The position numbers were made by a program, and so were the translations under genes. The notes under the pieces are model-generated. The model was not told the DNA's origin, did no database searches, and saw only the letters and a list, made by a program, of their open reading frames with translations. From Saprospiraceae bacterium (GTDB lineage: Bacteria; Bacteroidota; Bacteroidia; Chitinophagales; Saprospiraceae), in assembly GCA_020631105.1 (NCBI GenBank), contig JAHDHW010000001.1:146270-203276 (forward strand): a DNA stretch of 57,007 nucleotides. Direction: 5' to 3'. Below, piece by piece: positions 1 through 8,014 of this stretch (position 1 is its first letter; every line of letters begins with the position of its first letter).

Positions 1-1433
1 ACATGAAAAATCATTCTTTGCAGGACTTGTGCCTCACATTGATAATTGGGACAACGCCAGGCTGCTTCGGACTCTGCACGAATAAGTTTAGTCGTACAGA
101 CCGGACAGTTTTCAGGGAAGTCAATCACTTCCTCTGAGCCGTTACGAAGTTCTTCCATCGGTTTGACGATGTAAGGGATAACATCTCCTGCTCTTTCTAC
201 TAAAACAGTATCTCCGATCCGGATGTCTTTGCTCGTAATAAAATCTTCATTATGAAGAGAGACCGAGGAAACGGTTACACCGGCAAGTTGTACAGGTTCT
301 AACTTTGCGACGGGTGTTACAGAGCCAATTTTACCAATCTGATATTCTACATTAAGAAGCTTGCTCGTTGCTTGCTTAGCTTTAAACTTATACGCGATGG
401 CCCATCGTGGATGATGGCTCGTAAAACCGCATTTCTCCTGGAGCTCAAGGCTATTGACCTTGATAACCATCCCGTCAATTTCGTAAAGATAGTTCTCTCG
501 TTTTGCTTCCCACTCTTTTACAAACTCGTGTACCTCTTGAATATTCTTACATACTTTACGTTCGGCAATCGGTACTTTAAATCCAAAGTTGCCGAGTAGT
601 TCAATCGTTTCATCATGGGTTTCAAACTGCTTCATTGCTGGTTGATCATTCTCGTCAACTGCATATCCCAATTGGTAGATAAAAGCTTCGAGCCCACGTT
701 TAGCTACCTCTTTGGGATCTTTCATTCGTAAGCCACCGGAGGCAGTGTTTCGAGGATTAGCAAAGAGTGAAAGTCCTGCTTTCTCACGTTCTTTATTGAT
801 CTTATCGAAGTTATCTTTCCGGATCATGACCTCGCCTCGCAGCTCTACTTTATGGATATTTTTAGAGGAAAAAGCTGCACTGAGTGGAATTGATTTCATG
901 ACGCGAGCATTATTCGTCATTTCTTCTCCGAGGGTTCCATTGCCACGTGTTGCCCCTCTAATCAATTGGTCGTTTTCATAAACCAATGCGATACTACCTC
1001 CGTCGAACTTTGGCTCAACGCAATATTCAATTTCAGTATCTTCTGGTAAAAGGGTTAGTTTTTTGATTTGAGTATCGAAGTCCTGAAGGTCTTCCAGATT
1101 ATAGGAGTTGCCTAAGGAAAGCATTGGAGTAAGATGCGCGACCGAATCAAAAGTTTCGGTAAGATCATTGGACACCCGTTGGGTTGGAGAATCCGGCGTG
1201 ACTAAATCGGGGTAAGCTTCTTCCAGTGCTTCTAAGCGTTTGTATAAACTATCGTACTCAAAATCACTGATTACGGGGTCGTTTTGTACGTAGTATTTCC
1301 ATTCGTGATAAACGATAGTTTTGCGTAAGTCATCGATTTGTTGTTGTGCTTCGAACTGCACAGGGATACCTTGCATTTTCAGCAATTGCTTCGACTCTTC
1401 GAAAAGCGATCTTTGATCTTCTTTAGTGTACAT
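1..1433 (-). CDS. ligA: NAD-dependent DNA ligase LigA (partial, C-terminus beyond window)
   Basis: Seals nicks in duplex DNA using NAD+ during replication and repair in the cytoplasm. Translation of the minus strand from the ATG at 1433 gives 477 residues with no stop before the window edge. The N-terminal Ia region (HEWKYYV...SDFEYD, residues about 43-61) and PDSPTQRV are followed by the adenylation motif KFDG, with the AMP-accepting lysine at residue 142. The OB-fold region follows, and then the start of the Cys4 zinc finger (CPVC and CPNYQC, around residues 440-465). The missing part should be the rest of the HhH domain and the BRCT domain. The N-terminal extension before region Ia is somewhat longer than in E. 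coli LigA. Identification is secure; only the 3' end is missing. Confidence 0.97.
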   Translation of the reverse strand, partial: MYTKEDQRSLFEESKQLLKMQGIPVQFEAQQQIDDLRKTIVYHEWKYYVQNDPVISDFEYDSLYKRLEALEEAYPDLVTPDSPTQRVSNDLTETFDSVAHLTPMLSLGNSYNLEDLQDFDTQIKKLTLLPEDTEIEYCVEPKFDGGSIALVYENDQLIRGATRGNGTLGEEMTNNARVMKSIPLSAAFSSKNIHKVELRGEVMIRKDNFDKINKEREKAGLSLFANPRNTASGGLRMKDPKEVAKRGLEAFIYQLGYAVDENDQPAMKQFETHDETIELLGNFGFKVPIAERKVCKNIQEVHEFVKEWEAKRENYLYEIDGMVIKVNSLELQEKCGFTSHHPRWAIAYKFKAKQATSKLLNVEYQIGKIGSVTPVAKLEPVQLAGVTVSSVSLHNEDFITSKDIRIGDTVLVERAGDVIPYIVKPMEELRNGSEEVIDFPENCPVCTTKLIRAESEAAWRCPNYQCEAQVLQRMIFH

Positions 1434-1476
1434 AAGTAATTTGTTGGACGGTACTCATCAGGTCTGAATCAGTGCC

Positions 1477-1484
1477 CAAAATTA
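1477..1484 (-). promoter_or_regulatory. possible -7 box (TAATTTTG) for ligA
   Basis: On the minus strand this reads TAATTTTG, matching the Bacteroidota -7 consensus TAnnTTTG. It would give a leader of about 35 nt before the ligA ATG at 1433. No clear TTTG -33 element is visible at the right distance, so the call is weak. Confidence 0.3.
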
Positions 1485-1696
1485 ACCATTATTGTCTAAA
1501 CGGGAGGGTATCCAGATATAAACATTTGTGATTTTCTGTGGACAAATAAGAATGTCAATTATGTGGATTTGCAATATACTTCAATAAGTCTATTGTAAAC
1601 AAGTCATTCCGATAAGATGGTGCTAAAATGATATGGTCGGCATGGATCAGCGACCGGATGTAGCCCGGATGGGCGAAAGGAAGTTCAGCGAATAAT

Positions 1697-1749
1697 AAAA
1701 AAACTATAAGTACTACCAATACCGGGTAAAGCGCCAGGTACTGGTAGTA
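1697..1749 (-). terminator. Rho-independent terminator of the CxxCH/T9SS protein gene
   Basis: On the minus strand, downstream of the stop at 1762, a 13-bp stem (TACTACCAGTACC pairing with GGTATTGGTAGTA, one mismatch) encloses a 13-nt loop and is followed after a few bases by a run of seven T. Confidence 0.75.
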
Positions 1750-1761
1750 TCTATATGTTCA

Positions 1762-2634
1762 TTATATCTTAAGCATTTTGGCAGTTGCCACTTTCTCCTC
1801 ATTTGAGAATTTCACTAAGTAAGTACCTTTTGCGAGGTTATTTACATTAACGATGTAAGTGCTCTCTCCTGTTCCAAACGCAACGATATCTTTGATCATC
1901 AGGCGACCTTGCATATCGTATACTTCAACATCAAACTCAGCAGAAGCATCACTAACAAGTGTAATCTTCATTTCTTCCTGAACAGGGTTCGGGAATAAGT
2001 AGATATTAATGCCGCCATTCGGATTAGAGACAGAAGAAGGATCTGCTTCCGCTAACTCCAAAGTACTACAGGCCGCGGCATCACCACTGGTCATTCCGTT
2101 TTCATTCACTGCATTTCCGCAGGCATAGAAAGTCACCGCTCCGGTTCCTTGTGCAGGAGCTGTCCAATCTACTTCAAAAGAATTGGTCTCACTAACTCCA
2201 TTATGCTCGGTATATTGACGGCCGGTATTACTTGCGACCGCAATTTTTGCATTACCAGAAGGATTTGAAAAAGAAGCACTATCGTCTCCATCTTCGCCTT
2301 CAGCAGCCTTTAAATTAACAATCTGAAACCCAAAACCGGTTGGCGAGCCTGAACCAACAATATTCGTTACGATAACTCGATAAGTTTGTCCCGGTGTATA
2401 ATTAGTAACTGGTTCGTTCATATCATCAAAAATCTCAATTGTCTGAGTCATATCGACACCTGTCCCTGTACTATGACAAGACATACAAGTACGAGGAACT
2501 GTTCCCAGCATTTGATCTCCTGGAGCGCCAGTATTCCCCCAACCTTGGGAGTCAGCACGACCATCACTATTTGACATAAACAGTGCGGCTAATAAACAAA
2601 CAGAAAAAATAGTGTAAGTAATTCTTAATTTCAT
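1762..2634 (-). CDS. secreted CxxCH-containing protein with reelin-like domain and T9SS type A sorting signal
   Basis: A 290-residue exported protein. A signal peptide (residues 1 to about 27) is followed by a single haem-c-type motif CMSCH (C50, C53, H54). A beta-sandwich of the reelin or 'choice-of-anchor V' type follows (about 60-190), including a Cys pair around the FYACGNAVNENG segment. A C-terminal sorting domain of type IX secretion comes last (LFPNPVQEE, DMQGRL, LAKGTYLVKF). The protein is therefore expected to cross the outer membrane and be surface-attached or released. Whether haem is bound is inferred from the motif alone. It has its own promoter (2852-2881) and terminator (1697-1749), so it is probably monocistronic. 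Function unknown. Confidence 0.85.
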   Translation of the reverse strand: MKLRITYTIFSVCLLAALFMSNSDGRADSQGWGNTGAPGDQMLGTVPRTCMSCHSTGTGVDMTQTIEIFDDMNEPVTNYTPGQTYRVIVTNIVGSGSPTGFGFQIVNLKAAEGEDGDDSASFSNPSGNAKIAVASNTGRQYTEHNGVSETNSFEVDWTAPAQGTGAVTFYACGNAVNENGMTSGDAAACSTLELAEADPSSVSNPNGGINIYLFPNPVQEEMKITLVSDASAEFDVEVYDMQGRLMIKDIVAFGTGESTYIVNVNNLAKGTYLVKFSNEEKVATAKMLKI

Positions 2635-2851
2635 AGGCTTTTTCCTTTTGAGAATAATTATTTAGTGAGAAAATAGGATGTTTTTCGACATTTCACTCCT
2701 GCATAATTTAATTTATTTGGCTTGGAATGCATCGAAAACAAAAAACCGAAAAGCTTTGTTCACAAAACTTTTAATCAACGGCAATTGCTAAGAATCTTCA
2801 AAGGTTAGTGTAAGATACTCCGAAAAGGACTTCGGAGAGTTGAAGTTAAAT

Positions 2852-2881
2852 CAAAAATACGGGCTTTTCAAGCATTTCAAA
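2852..2881 (-). promoter_or_regulatory. Bacteroidota-type promoter for the 1762-2634 gene
   Basis: On the minus strand TTTG (2878-2881) is followed after 18 nt by TATTTTTG (2852-2859), matching TTTG-n-TAnnTTTG. Transcription would start near 2845 and give an unusually long leader of about 210 nt. That leader begins with a perfect 7-bp hairpin, CTCCGAA/TTCGGAG, at 2818-2837. Confidence 0.5.
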
Positions 2882-2913
2882 TTTAATGTCTGCACAATGC
2901 CAAATGTTTTACC

Positions 2914-3489
2914 TTAGGAATTCAGAAAAGTTGCATCTGAATGTGGCCAGCCCTGTTCGGGGTATTTACCCTTAGCATCTGCAAAATATGCTCTAATTTT
3001 TTCAAAATCAACCTCTTTATCGCCTGTCATATAAAGTGGTTTACTAAATCTGACTTCTTTTACACTATAATCAAAAGCCGTCAAAATCAGGGGAACATTT
3101 GCCCCCAGTGCCATATAATAAAACCCTGATTTCAGGCCATTGACTCTACTTCGTGTCCCTTCTGGAGCGATCACGGTATGTAAAGACTCTCTACTATTAT
3201 ATAATTTGATGACAGCATCAACAAAATTAGTGCTCTTGGATCGTTCTACGGGGATACCATCAAGCATACGAAAAAACCAGCCAAATGGTGGTTTGAACAT
3301 GGTACTTTTCATCATGTAGGTGACCTTCGTTTTGATAATTGATCGAGACATGATACCCAAAGGGAAATCCCAGTTTGAAGTATGTGGTATCGCAACGAAG
3401 ATTGACTTCTTTACCTCTGGTCCAGGGATGTGTCCGCTGACCTTCCACCCAATAAGCCAAAAAATAAATTTACTAATTGCTCTAAACAT
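2914..3489 (-). CDS. 1-acylglycerol-3-phosphate O-acyltransferase family protein
   Basis: A 191-residue PlsC-family acyltransferase, probably moving an acyl chain to a lysophospholipid or related acceptor at the inner membrane. The catalytic HxxxxD motif is seen as HTSNWD (residues about 36-41). The second block around GIPVERSKS, and the PEGTRSR substrate-phosphate motif (about 109-115), are also present. There is one hydrophobic segment near the N-terminus. The length is short but normal for the small 'glycerol acyltransferase' group of Bacteroidota. The ATG at 3489 is well placed. No partner gene adjoins, so the acceptor cannot be named. Confidence 0.87.
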   Translation of the reverse strand: MFRAISKFIFWLIGWKVSGHIPGPEVKKSIFVAIPHTSNWDFPLGIMSRSIIKTKVTYMMKSTMFKPPFGWFFRMLDGIPVERSKSTNFVDAVIKLYNSRESLHTVIAPEGTRSRVNGLKSGFYYMALGANVPLILTAFDYSVKEVRFSKPLYMTGDKEVDFEKIRAYFADAKGKYPEQGWPHSDATFLNS

Positions 3490-3851
3490 GGTCTCTGTTT
3501 GCGTTCAGAGGGTTTTACCTATAGAAATTATTAATTATCCTTCTGCATCGATTTCAAAATAGTCTTTTATGAGATAAACTATTAATTGTCGAAAACTTCT
3601 GTGCAAAACAAAGGTAATTAGAATCTTGGAATAAAATTCGGATTAAAATTTGTAGTAATATATAAAGATATAAAAAAGGTAAAAAGACTAGGTTTCTTCA
3701 CAGTATTCCTAACGCATAAAGGCTTTTGAAACAGTTTAAGAAAATTCATATTAATTATTTCGTTTGCAAAGCCATTAAATACCTGTTATTTTTGATTTAC
3801 TTCTTTAATCGTTTCAAGCAAATTAAAGAGCAGACAATTTAAAACCAGCAC
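3490..3851. other. 362-nt AT-rich divergent spacer
   Basis: Lies between the divergent acyltransferase and CotH-family genes. Apart from the promoter at 3763-3794, no coding or structured element was recognised. Confidence 0.6.
3763..3794 (+). promoter_or_regulatory. Bacteroidota consensus promoter of the CotH-family gene
   Basis: TTTG (3763-3766), 20 nt, then TATTTTTG (3787-3794): an excellent fit to the -33/-7 consensus. The transcript should begin near 3801, about 50 nt before the TTG start at 3852. Confidence 0.7.
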
Positions 3852-6305
3852 TTGAACAACAAAGCTTTTATATTAATTATTTGCCTTTCTCTGATCGGTC
3901 TGATCGCTGTAGCTCAACAGCCAGCGGATATTCCTGCTACGCAAACACTTGAAAAAGCAAAGCAAAAAAAGAAAAAACAAAGACCACCTTTAGATTTTTC
4001 TATAAAAGGAGGGTTTTATACAGAGTCGATCGAGCTGACATTGAATTCTCCAGGTGCTACAATTTACTATACTCTTGATGGCAGTACACCTAATAGTAAT
4101 TCAGCAAAATATTCTGAACCCATATTTATTGAGCAAACAACCTTAGTCCGAGCGCTGGCCCGCAAGGGGAAAGAGCTAAGTAAGGAAGTTGGGCAAACCT
4201 ATTTTATTAATGAGCCCTACTCCAATTTTCCAACTGTTTCTTTGGGCGTAACGCCGAGCATCTTATTCGATCCCGAAAATGGCCTTTACGTAAAAGGGCC
4301 CAATGCACAGGATTCTACCTGGAAACTGGAAGGGGCAAATTTTTGGAGTCGAAAAGAAATATTAGTACATACAGAGTTTTTTGAAACAGACGGAGATACT
4401 GAATTTAATAGTATTACCGGACTTCGCCTTTTTGGTGGAATGTCTCGTTTGTTTCCACAAAAGTCTATGACCCTTGTTACGCGTGACCGCTACGGCAAAA
4501 AGCGTATCAAGCATCGCGTCTTTGGTAAAGAAGGACTTAAAAAATATAAATTTCTGGTACTTCGTAATTCCGGAAGTGACTGGGGACGGTCTCATTTCAG
4601 GGATGCCTTAATGACTGGACTACTTGAAAACTGGGATCTTGAAACACAGGATTACCGCCCAGCGCACTTATATCTGAATGGTGAGTACTGGGGAATATAC
4701 AACCTTAGAGAAAAAGTCAATCGTTACTTTATTTCAGGACATTACGATAACATTGACAAAGACAGTATAGATTTGATTGAGCACCGCATGACATTAAAAC
4801 GTGGTAGTACTCGTCATTATCGGAATATGCTCAAATTCCTTCAGAAGAAAAACATGGCGGATCCGGCCAATTACGCATACCTCCAGTCCCTAATGGATGT
4901 GGATAACTTCATTGACTATCAGATTGCTCAGATTTACTTTGACAATCAGGATGCCGGAGGAAATATTAAATTCTGGCGACCTCAGACCATTGATGGGAAG
5001 TGGCGATGGATTTTATATGATACAGACTGGGGCTTTGGTTTACATGACTCCAAGGCTTATAAAAATAATTCGCTGGCTTTTCATACACGACCAGACGGCC
5101 CATCCTGGCCTAATCCCCCGTGGAGCACCTTTATACTACGGAAGCTTCTGGAAAACCCTGACTTTCAACAACGGTTCCTGACAAATTTTGCAGATCATCT
5201 CAATCATAGTTTTTCTCCGGAACGAGTAGAGGAAAAGATCGACGAGTTATACGCCAACTTACTTCCTGAGATTGACCGTCACCTTGACCGCTGGAACCTA
5301 AAGCGAAGTATTTGGGAATATCACGTCAATACCATGCGAACTTACGCACGGGAGCGACCGGAATACGTTCGGATGCATTTGATGGAAAAATTTAACACCG
5401 GGGGCTTAGTGCGTTTTAAAGCGGAAGCTTCGGAAGGTGGCCAAATCGTGATCAATGATAATATAAAAGTAGAAGGAGACCCGTTCGAAGGACAGTACTT
5501 CAAAAATATCCCCCTCCAAATTAAAGCAATACCAAAATTTGGTTACCGCTTTATTGGCTGGAAAGGAATCGAGTTGGACGAAAAAACATTGGAGGCTACC
5601 ATTAGATTCGAAGATGGGAAACCATTGGATATCGCTGCGATCTTCGCACCATATGAACATCCACTCGCCAGTACCATAATGATCAATGAGATCAGCTGTA
5701 ATAATAAAAAAAGTGGTGACTGGATAGAGATTTACAACTACTCTAAAGAACCTGTACAGCTAGACCACTGGTATCTTACCGATAGCAAGCATTACTTCCG
5801 ACTTCCAGAAGTGACGATTGGCGCACGAGATTATGTTATTCTCGCTCAAAATAAAGAACAGTTCTTAAAAGTACATCCTCAGCAATTCAATGTCATTGGA
5901 GATTTTGGCTTTGGCTTAGACAAACGCCAGGAAACCTTAGGCCTATTTACGGATGACGGTGCCGCAATCGATAGCTTTGCCTACGACCTGACGCCCATTG
6001 ACTCCAGCTATACGCTCAGTCTTATGCTTCCCTACCTCGATAATGCGGATATAGATAACTGGGAAGTAAATTACGGTAATGGCTCTCCTCTCGCAGCTAA
6101 TGCTTATTACCTCGAGAGTCGAATCAAAGCAGAACAAGAGCTGTGGCTACGGGTCGGAACAGGTATTGGCTTACTCCTTTTTATGGCCTTGATGCTTGGC
6201 ATCAAAAAACGTAAACCCAAGATGGTTTCTGTTCGCAATCCTCGTACCGTGGAGGGCAACCTGCCCATTCCCCCGAATGAAAACGAACCTGATCTTTTAC
6301 CTTAA
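3852..6305 (+). CDS. CotH kinase family surface protein with chitobiase-like and lamin-tail domains
   Basis: An 817-residue exported protein. The start is a TTG codon at 3852 that leads straight into a signal peptide (NNKAFILIICLSLIGL, ending near AVAQQ); no ATG fits as well. A chitobiase/hexosaminidase C-terminal-like beta domain (about 52-117; ATIYYTLDGSTPN) is followed by the CotH domain (about 165-480; NSGSDWG, YLNGEYWGIYNLREK, WRWILYDTDWGFG). A LamG/lamin-tail-like domain (about 640-750; MINEISCNNKKSGDWIEIYN) comes next. It ends with one transmembrane helix (about 768-788) and a short basic tail. CotH proteins are atypical kinases of spore coats and surfaces; here the ATP-binding residues were not checked. 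The C-terminal helix suggests membrane anchoring rather than T9SS release. Monocistronic. Confidence 0.88.
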   Translation: MNNKAFILIICLSLIGLIAVAQQPADIPATQTLEKAKQKKKKQRPPLDFSIKGGFYTESIELTLNSPGATIYYTLDGSTPNSNSAKYSEPIFIEQTTLVRALARKGKELSKEVGQTYFINEPYSNFPTVSLGVTPSILFDPENGLYVKGPNAQDSTWKLEGANFWSRKEILVHTEFFETDGDTEFNSITGLRLFGGMSRLFPQKSMTLVTRDRYGKKRIKHRVFGKEGLKKYKFLVLRNSGSDWGRSHFRDALMTGLLENWDLETQDYRPAHLYLNGEYWGIYNLREKVNRYFISGHYDNIDKDSIDLIEHRMTLKRGSTRHYRNMLKFLQKKNMADPANYAYLQSLMDVDNFIDYQIAQIYFDNQDAGGNIKFWRPQTIDGKWRWILYDTDWGFGLHDSKAYKNNSLAFHTRPDGPSWPNPPWSTFILRKLLENPDFQQRFLTNFADHLNHSFSPERVEEKIDELYANLLPEIDRHLDRWNLKRSIWEYHVNTMRTYARERPEYVRMHLMEKFNTGGLVRFKAEASEGGQIVINDNIKVEGDPFEGQYFKNIPLQIKAIPKFGYRFIGWKGIELDEKTLEATIRFEDGKPLDIAAIFAPYEHPLASTIMINEISCNNKKSGDWIEIYNYSKEPVQLDHWYLTDSKHYFRLPEVTIGARDYVILAQNKEQFLKVHPQQFNVIGDFGFGLDKRQETLGLFTDDGAAIDSFAYDLTPIDSSYTLSLMLPYLDNADIDNWEVNYGNGSPLAANAYYLESRIKAEQELWLRVGTGIGLLLFMALMLGIKKRKPKMVSVRNPRTVEGNLPIPPNENEPDLLP

Positions 6306-6445
6306 AAATTAGTTTTAAATCTACAGTTAGCCGGGCTATTTTAGTCTCTTTCTAAATAAAAAAAGAAGAGAACTTTTCGCATATCCAACTGTCCTGATTA
6401 TACAAGGTATAATTGTTTTTCATTACGATTTACTAAATTTAGTGT

Positions 6446-7480
6446 ATGGAAACGTTCTTAGGTATAGATTATCCTACCTGGTGGTTTTTGCTAATCGGGG
6501 CAGTCTTTTCAGGTTATGCTATTTTAGACGGCTTTGATCTTGGTGCAGGTGCCTGGCATTTATTTTTTCGTAAGGAAAAAAGTCGGCGAATCGCGCTCAA
6601 TGCAGTAGGGCCGGTATGGGATGGTAATGAGGTCTGGCTCGTTATTGGCGGCGGAGCCTTATTTGCAGGATTTCCGGTAATGTATGCCACTCTATTTTCA
6701 GCGATGTACGTTCCATTTATGCTTTTTCTGGCCTGTATAATTTTCAGAGCAATTTCTATTGAATTTAGGAGTAAAGAACCAATGCGCTGGTGGCGGCGAG
6801 GTTGGGACATTTCTTATAGTGTATCCAGCATTCTGTTGGCAATACTCTTAGGGGTGATACTAGGAAACGTTTTGCAGGGCGCAGCGATCGGCGAAAACTT
6901 AGAATTCTCAGGTGACTGGCTAGAGTTTTTTAATCCCTATGCTTTTTTAGTAGGCTTCACCACCTTAGCTTTATTTATGATGCACGGTGCAATTTATCTA
7001 TTGATGAAAACAGAAGGACGACTTTATGCTAAGCTGACCATTCTATTAAAAAGGAGTATCATCGCATTCATTATTTTATTTGCCATTCTTACTACTGTAA
7101 CGCTTATTTACATCCCTCATTTATCGGATCGTTTTCGAGACAACCCCGCATATTTCATTGCGCCAGTAATTGCATTTTTAGCAATTGCAAATATCCCAAG
7201 ACTTGCTAGTAAGCAAAAGTATTTGCGTGCTTTTATTTTTTCTGCTATCTCTATCGGGATGTTGCTCGTTCTTGTGGCGATAGAACTATATCCGGTCCTT
7301 TTTCTTTCGACGATTGACCCGATCCATAATATCACCGTTTATAATGCCGCCGCTTCTGAAAAATCCCTGGGCATCATGCTTACTTTCGCAGCCATTGGTA
7401 TCCCGCTCGTTCTCACCTATACGATCTTTGTGTATAAGACTTTCTGGGGAAAAGTACAATTAGATGAAACGAGTTATTGA
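6446..7480 (+). CDS. cydB: cytochrome bd-type quinol oxidase subunit II
   Basis: A 344-residue polytopic inner-membrane protein of the CydB family. The N-terminus YPTWWFLLIGAVFSGYAILD, followed by GFDLGAG, and the block GPVWDGNEVWLVIGGGALFAGFP (about residues 51-73) are diagnostic. About eight or nine hydrophobic helices follow. CydB pairs with the haem-bearing CydA to form the high-affinity bd oxidase. No cydA lies next to it: upstream is the CotH gene and downstream a rhodanese, so the partner must be encoded outside the window. A 12-bp palindrome (6432-6443) sits 2 nt before the ATG. Confidence 0.93.
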   Translation: METFLGIDYPTWWFLLIGAVFSGYAILDGFDLGAGAWHLFFRKEKSRRIALNAVGPVWDGNEVWLVIGGGALFAGFPVMYATLFSAMYVPFMLFLACIIFRAISIEFRSKEPMRWWRRGWDISYSVSSILLAILLGVILGNVLQGAAIGENLEFSGDWLEFFNPYAFLVGFTTLALFMMHGAIYLLMKTEGRLYAKLTILLKRSIIAFIILFAILTTVTLIYIPHLSDRFRDNPAYFIAPVIAFLAIANIPRLASKQKYLRAFIFSAISIGMLLVLVAIELYPVLFLSTIDPIHNITVYNAAASEKSLGIMLTFAAIGIPLVLTYTIFVYKTFWGKVQLDETSY

Positions 7481-7486
7481 CCTTAT

Positions 7487-7500
7487 TTGAATTAGATCAA
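7487..7500. promoter_or_regulatory. Crp/Fnr-like palindrome (TTGAA-n4-ATCAA)
   Basis: Matches the Fnr box TTGATnnnnATCAA at 9 of 10 fixed positions. It lies just after the cydB stop, about 120 nt upstream of the rhodanese start. Binding is inferred; no regulator gene is in the window. Confidence 0.35.
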
Positions 7501-7526
7501 AATACACCTGAGTGGCTCTTCAACAT

Positions 7527-7554
7527 TTTTTATGTAACCTACATCACATAAAAA
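7527..7554. repeat. inverted repeat with 9-bp perfect arms between cydB and the rhodanese gene
   Basis: TTTTTATGT and ACATAAAAA are separated by 10 nt. There is no T-run beyond the right arm on the plus strand, so this is more like an operator than a terminator, but an AT-rich transcript end is not excluded. Confidence 0.5.
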
Positions 7555-7584
7555 GACCTTGAAATTATTTTATTTTGTAATAAG

Positions 7585-7601
7585 TGACGGATCTAAATTA
7601 T
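7585..7601 (+). repeat. copy 1 of a 17-bp spacer repeat (TGACGGATCTAAATTAT)
   Basis: Exact copies occur at 11193-11209 and 17031-17047 in the same orientation. Copies 1 and 2 also share TAAG immediately upstream. This copy lies 17 nt before the GTG start of the rhodanese gene. Confidence 0.7.
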
Positions 7602-7618
7602 TAATAAATTGATTTACT

Positions 7619-8014
7619 GTGGAAGATAAATCATGTAAAACGCCTCGTTGGCGTTTATTAAAATCGCAATTAAATAATCTTTCTCCTAAAGATTTTGATG
7701 CTCGTATTCTGATGGATACAAAAGCACTGATTATAGATGTGCGTACTCCGGGAGAATTTAATCAGGGGCATATAAAAAGAGCCATCAACATCTCTTATCT
7801 GGCAGATGATTTTTGGGACAAAATAGAACGTCTTGATACTTCAAAAGACATCCTTGTTTATTGTCGTACCGGCCGACGCAGTATTCGGGCTTGCACGCTG
7901 ATGCGCAATGGTGGATTTAACGCAACAAAAGTTTTCAATTTAGAAGGCGGGTATAACTTATGGTCAGAAGAAGGGTTTCAGGTTTATAAAGATTCTTCTT
8001 CCATTTTAGAATGA
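7619..8014 (+). CDS. rhodanese-like domain protein
   Basis: A 131-residue single-domain rhodanese, expected to carry sulfur as a cysteine persulfide in the cytoplasm. The domain spans about 25-125. It has the DVRTPGEFNQGHIKRAINI block, the active-site loop CRTGRRS with the catalytic Cys near residue 82, and the closing GGYNLW. The start is GTG at 7619. No signal peptide is seen. It converges on the LolD-like gene with a 31-nt overlap of coding ends (7984-8014). Neighbouring cydB and an Fnr-like site suggest a redox-related role; that is inference. Confidence 0.88.
   Translation: MEDKSCKTPRWRLLKSQLNNLSPKDFDARILMDTKALIIDVRTPGEFNQGHIKRAINISYLADDFWDKIERLDTSKDILVYCRTGRRSIRACTLMRNGGFNATKVFNLEGGYNLWSEEGFQVYKDSSSILE

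Larger units (their letters stand above)
1434..1761. other. 328-nt gene-free spacer upstream of ligA
   Basis: No open reading frame worth calling. It holds the terminator of the 1762-2634 gene (1697-1749), a GC-rich patch able to form two short hairpins (1635-1674), and a possible minus-strand promoter box for ligA (1477-1484). Confidence 0.6.

Noticed and set aside
372-981. Two plus-strand frames of 75 and 89 codons
   Set aside because: They lie wholly inside ligA on the opposite strand and have no protein-like composition or motif.
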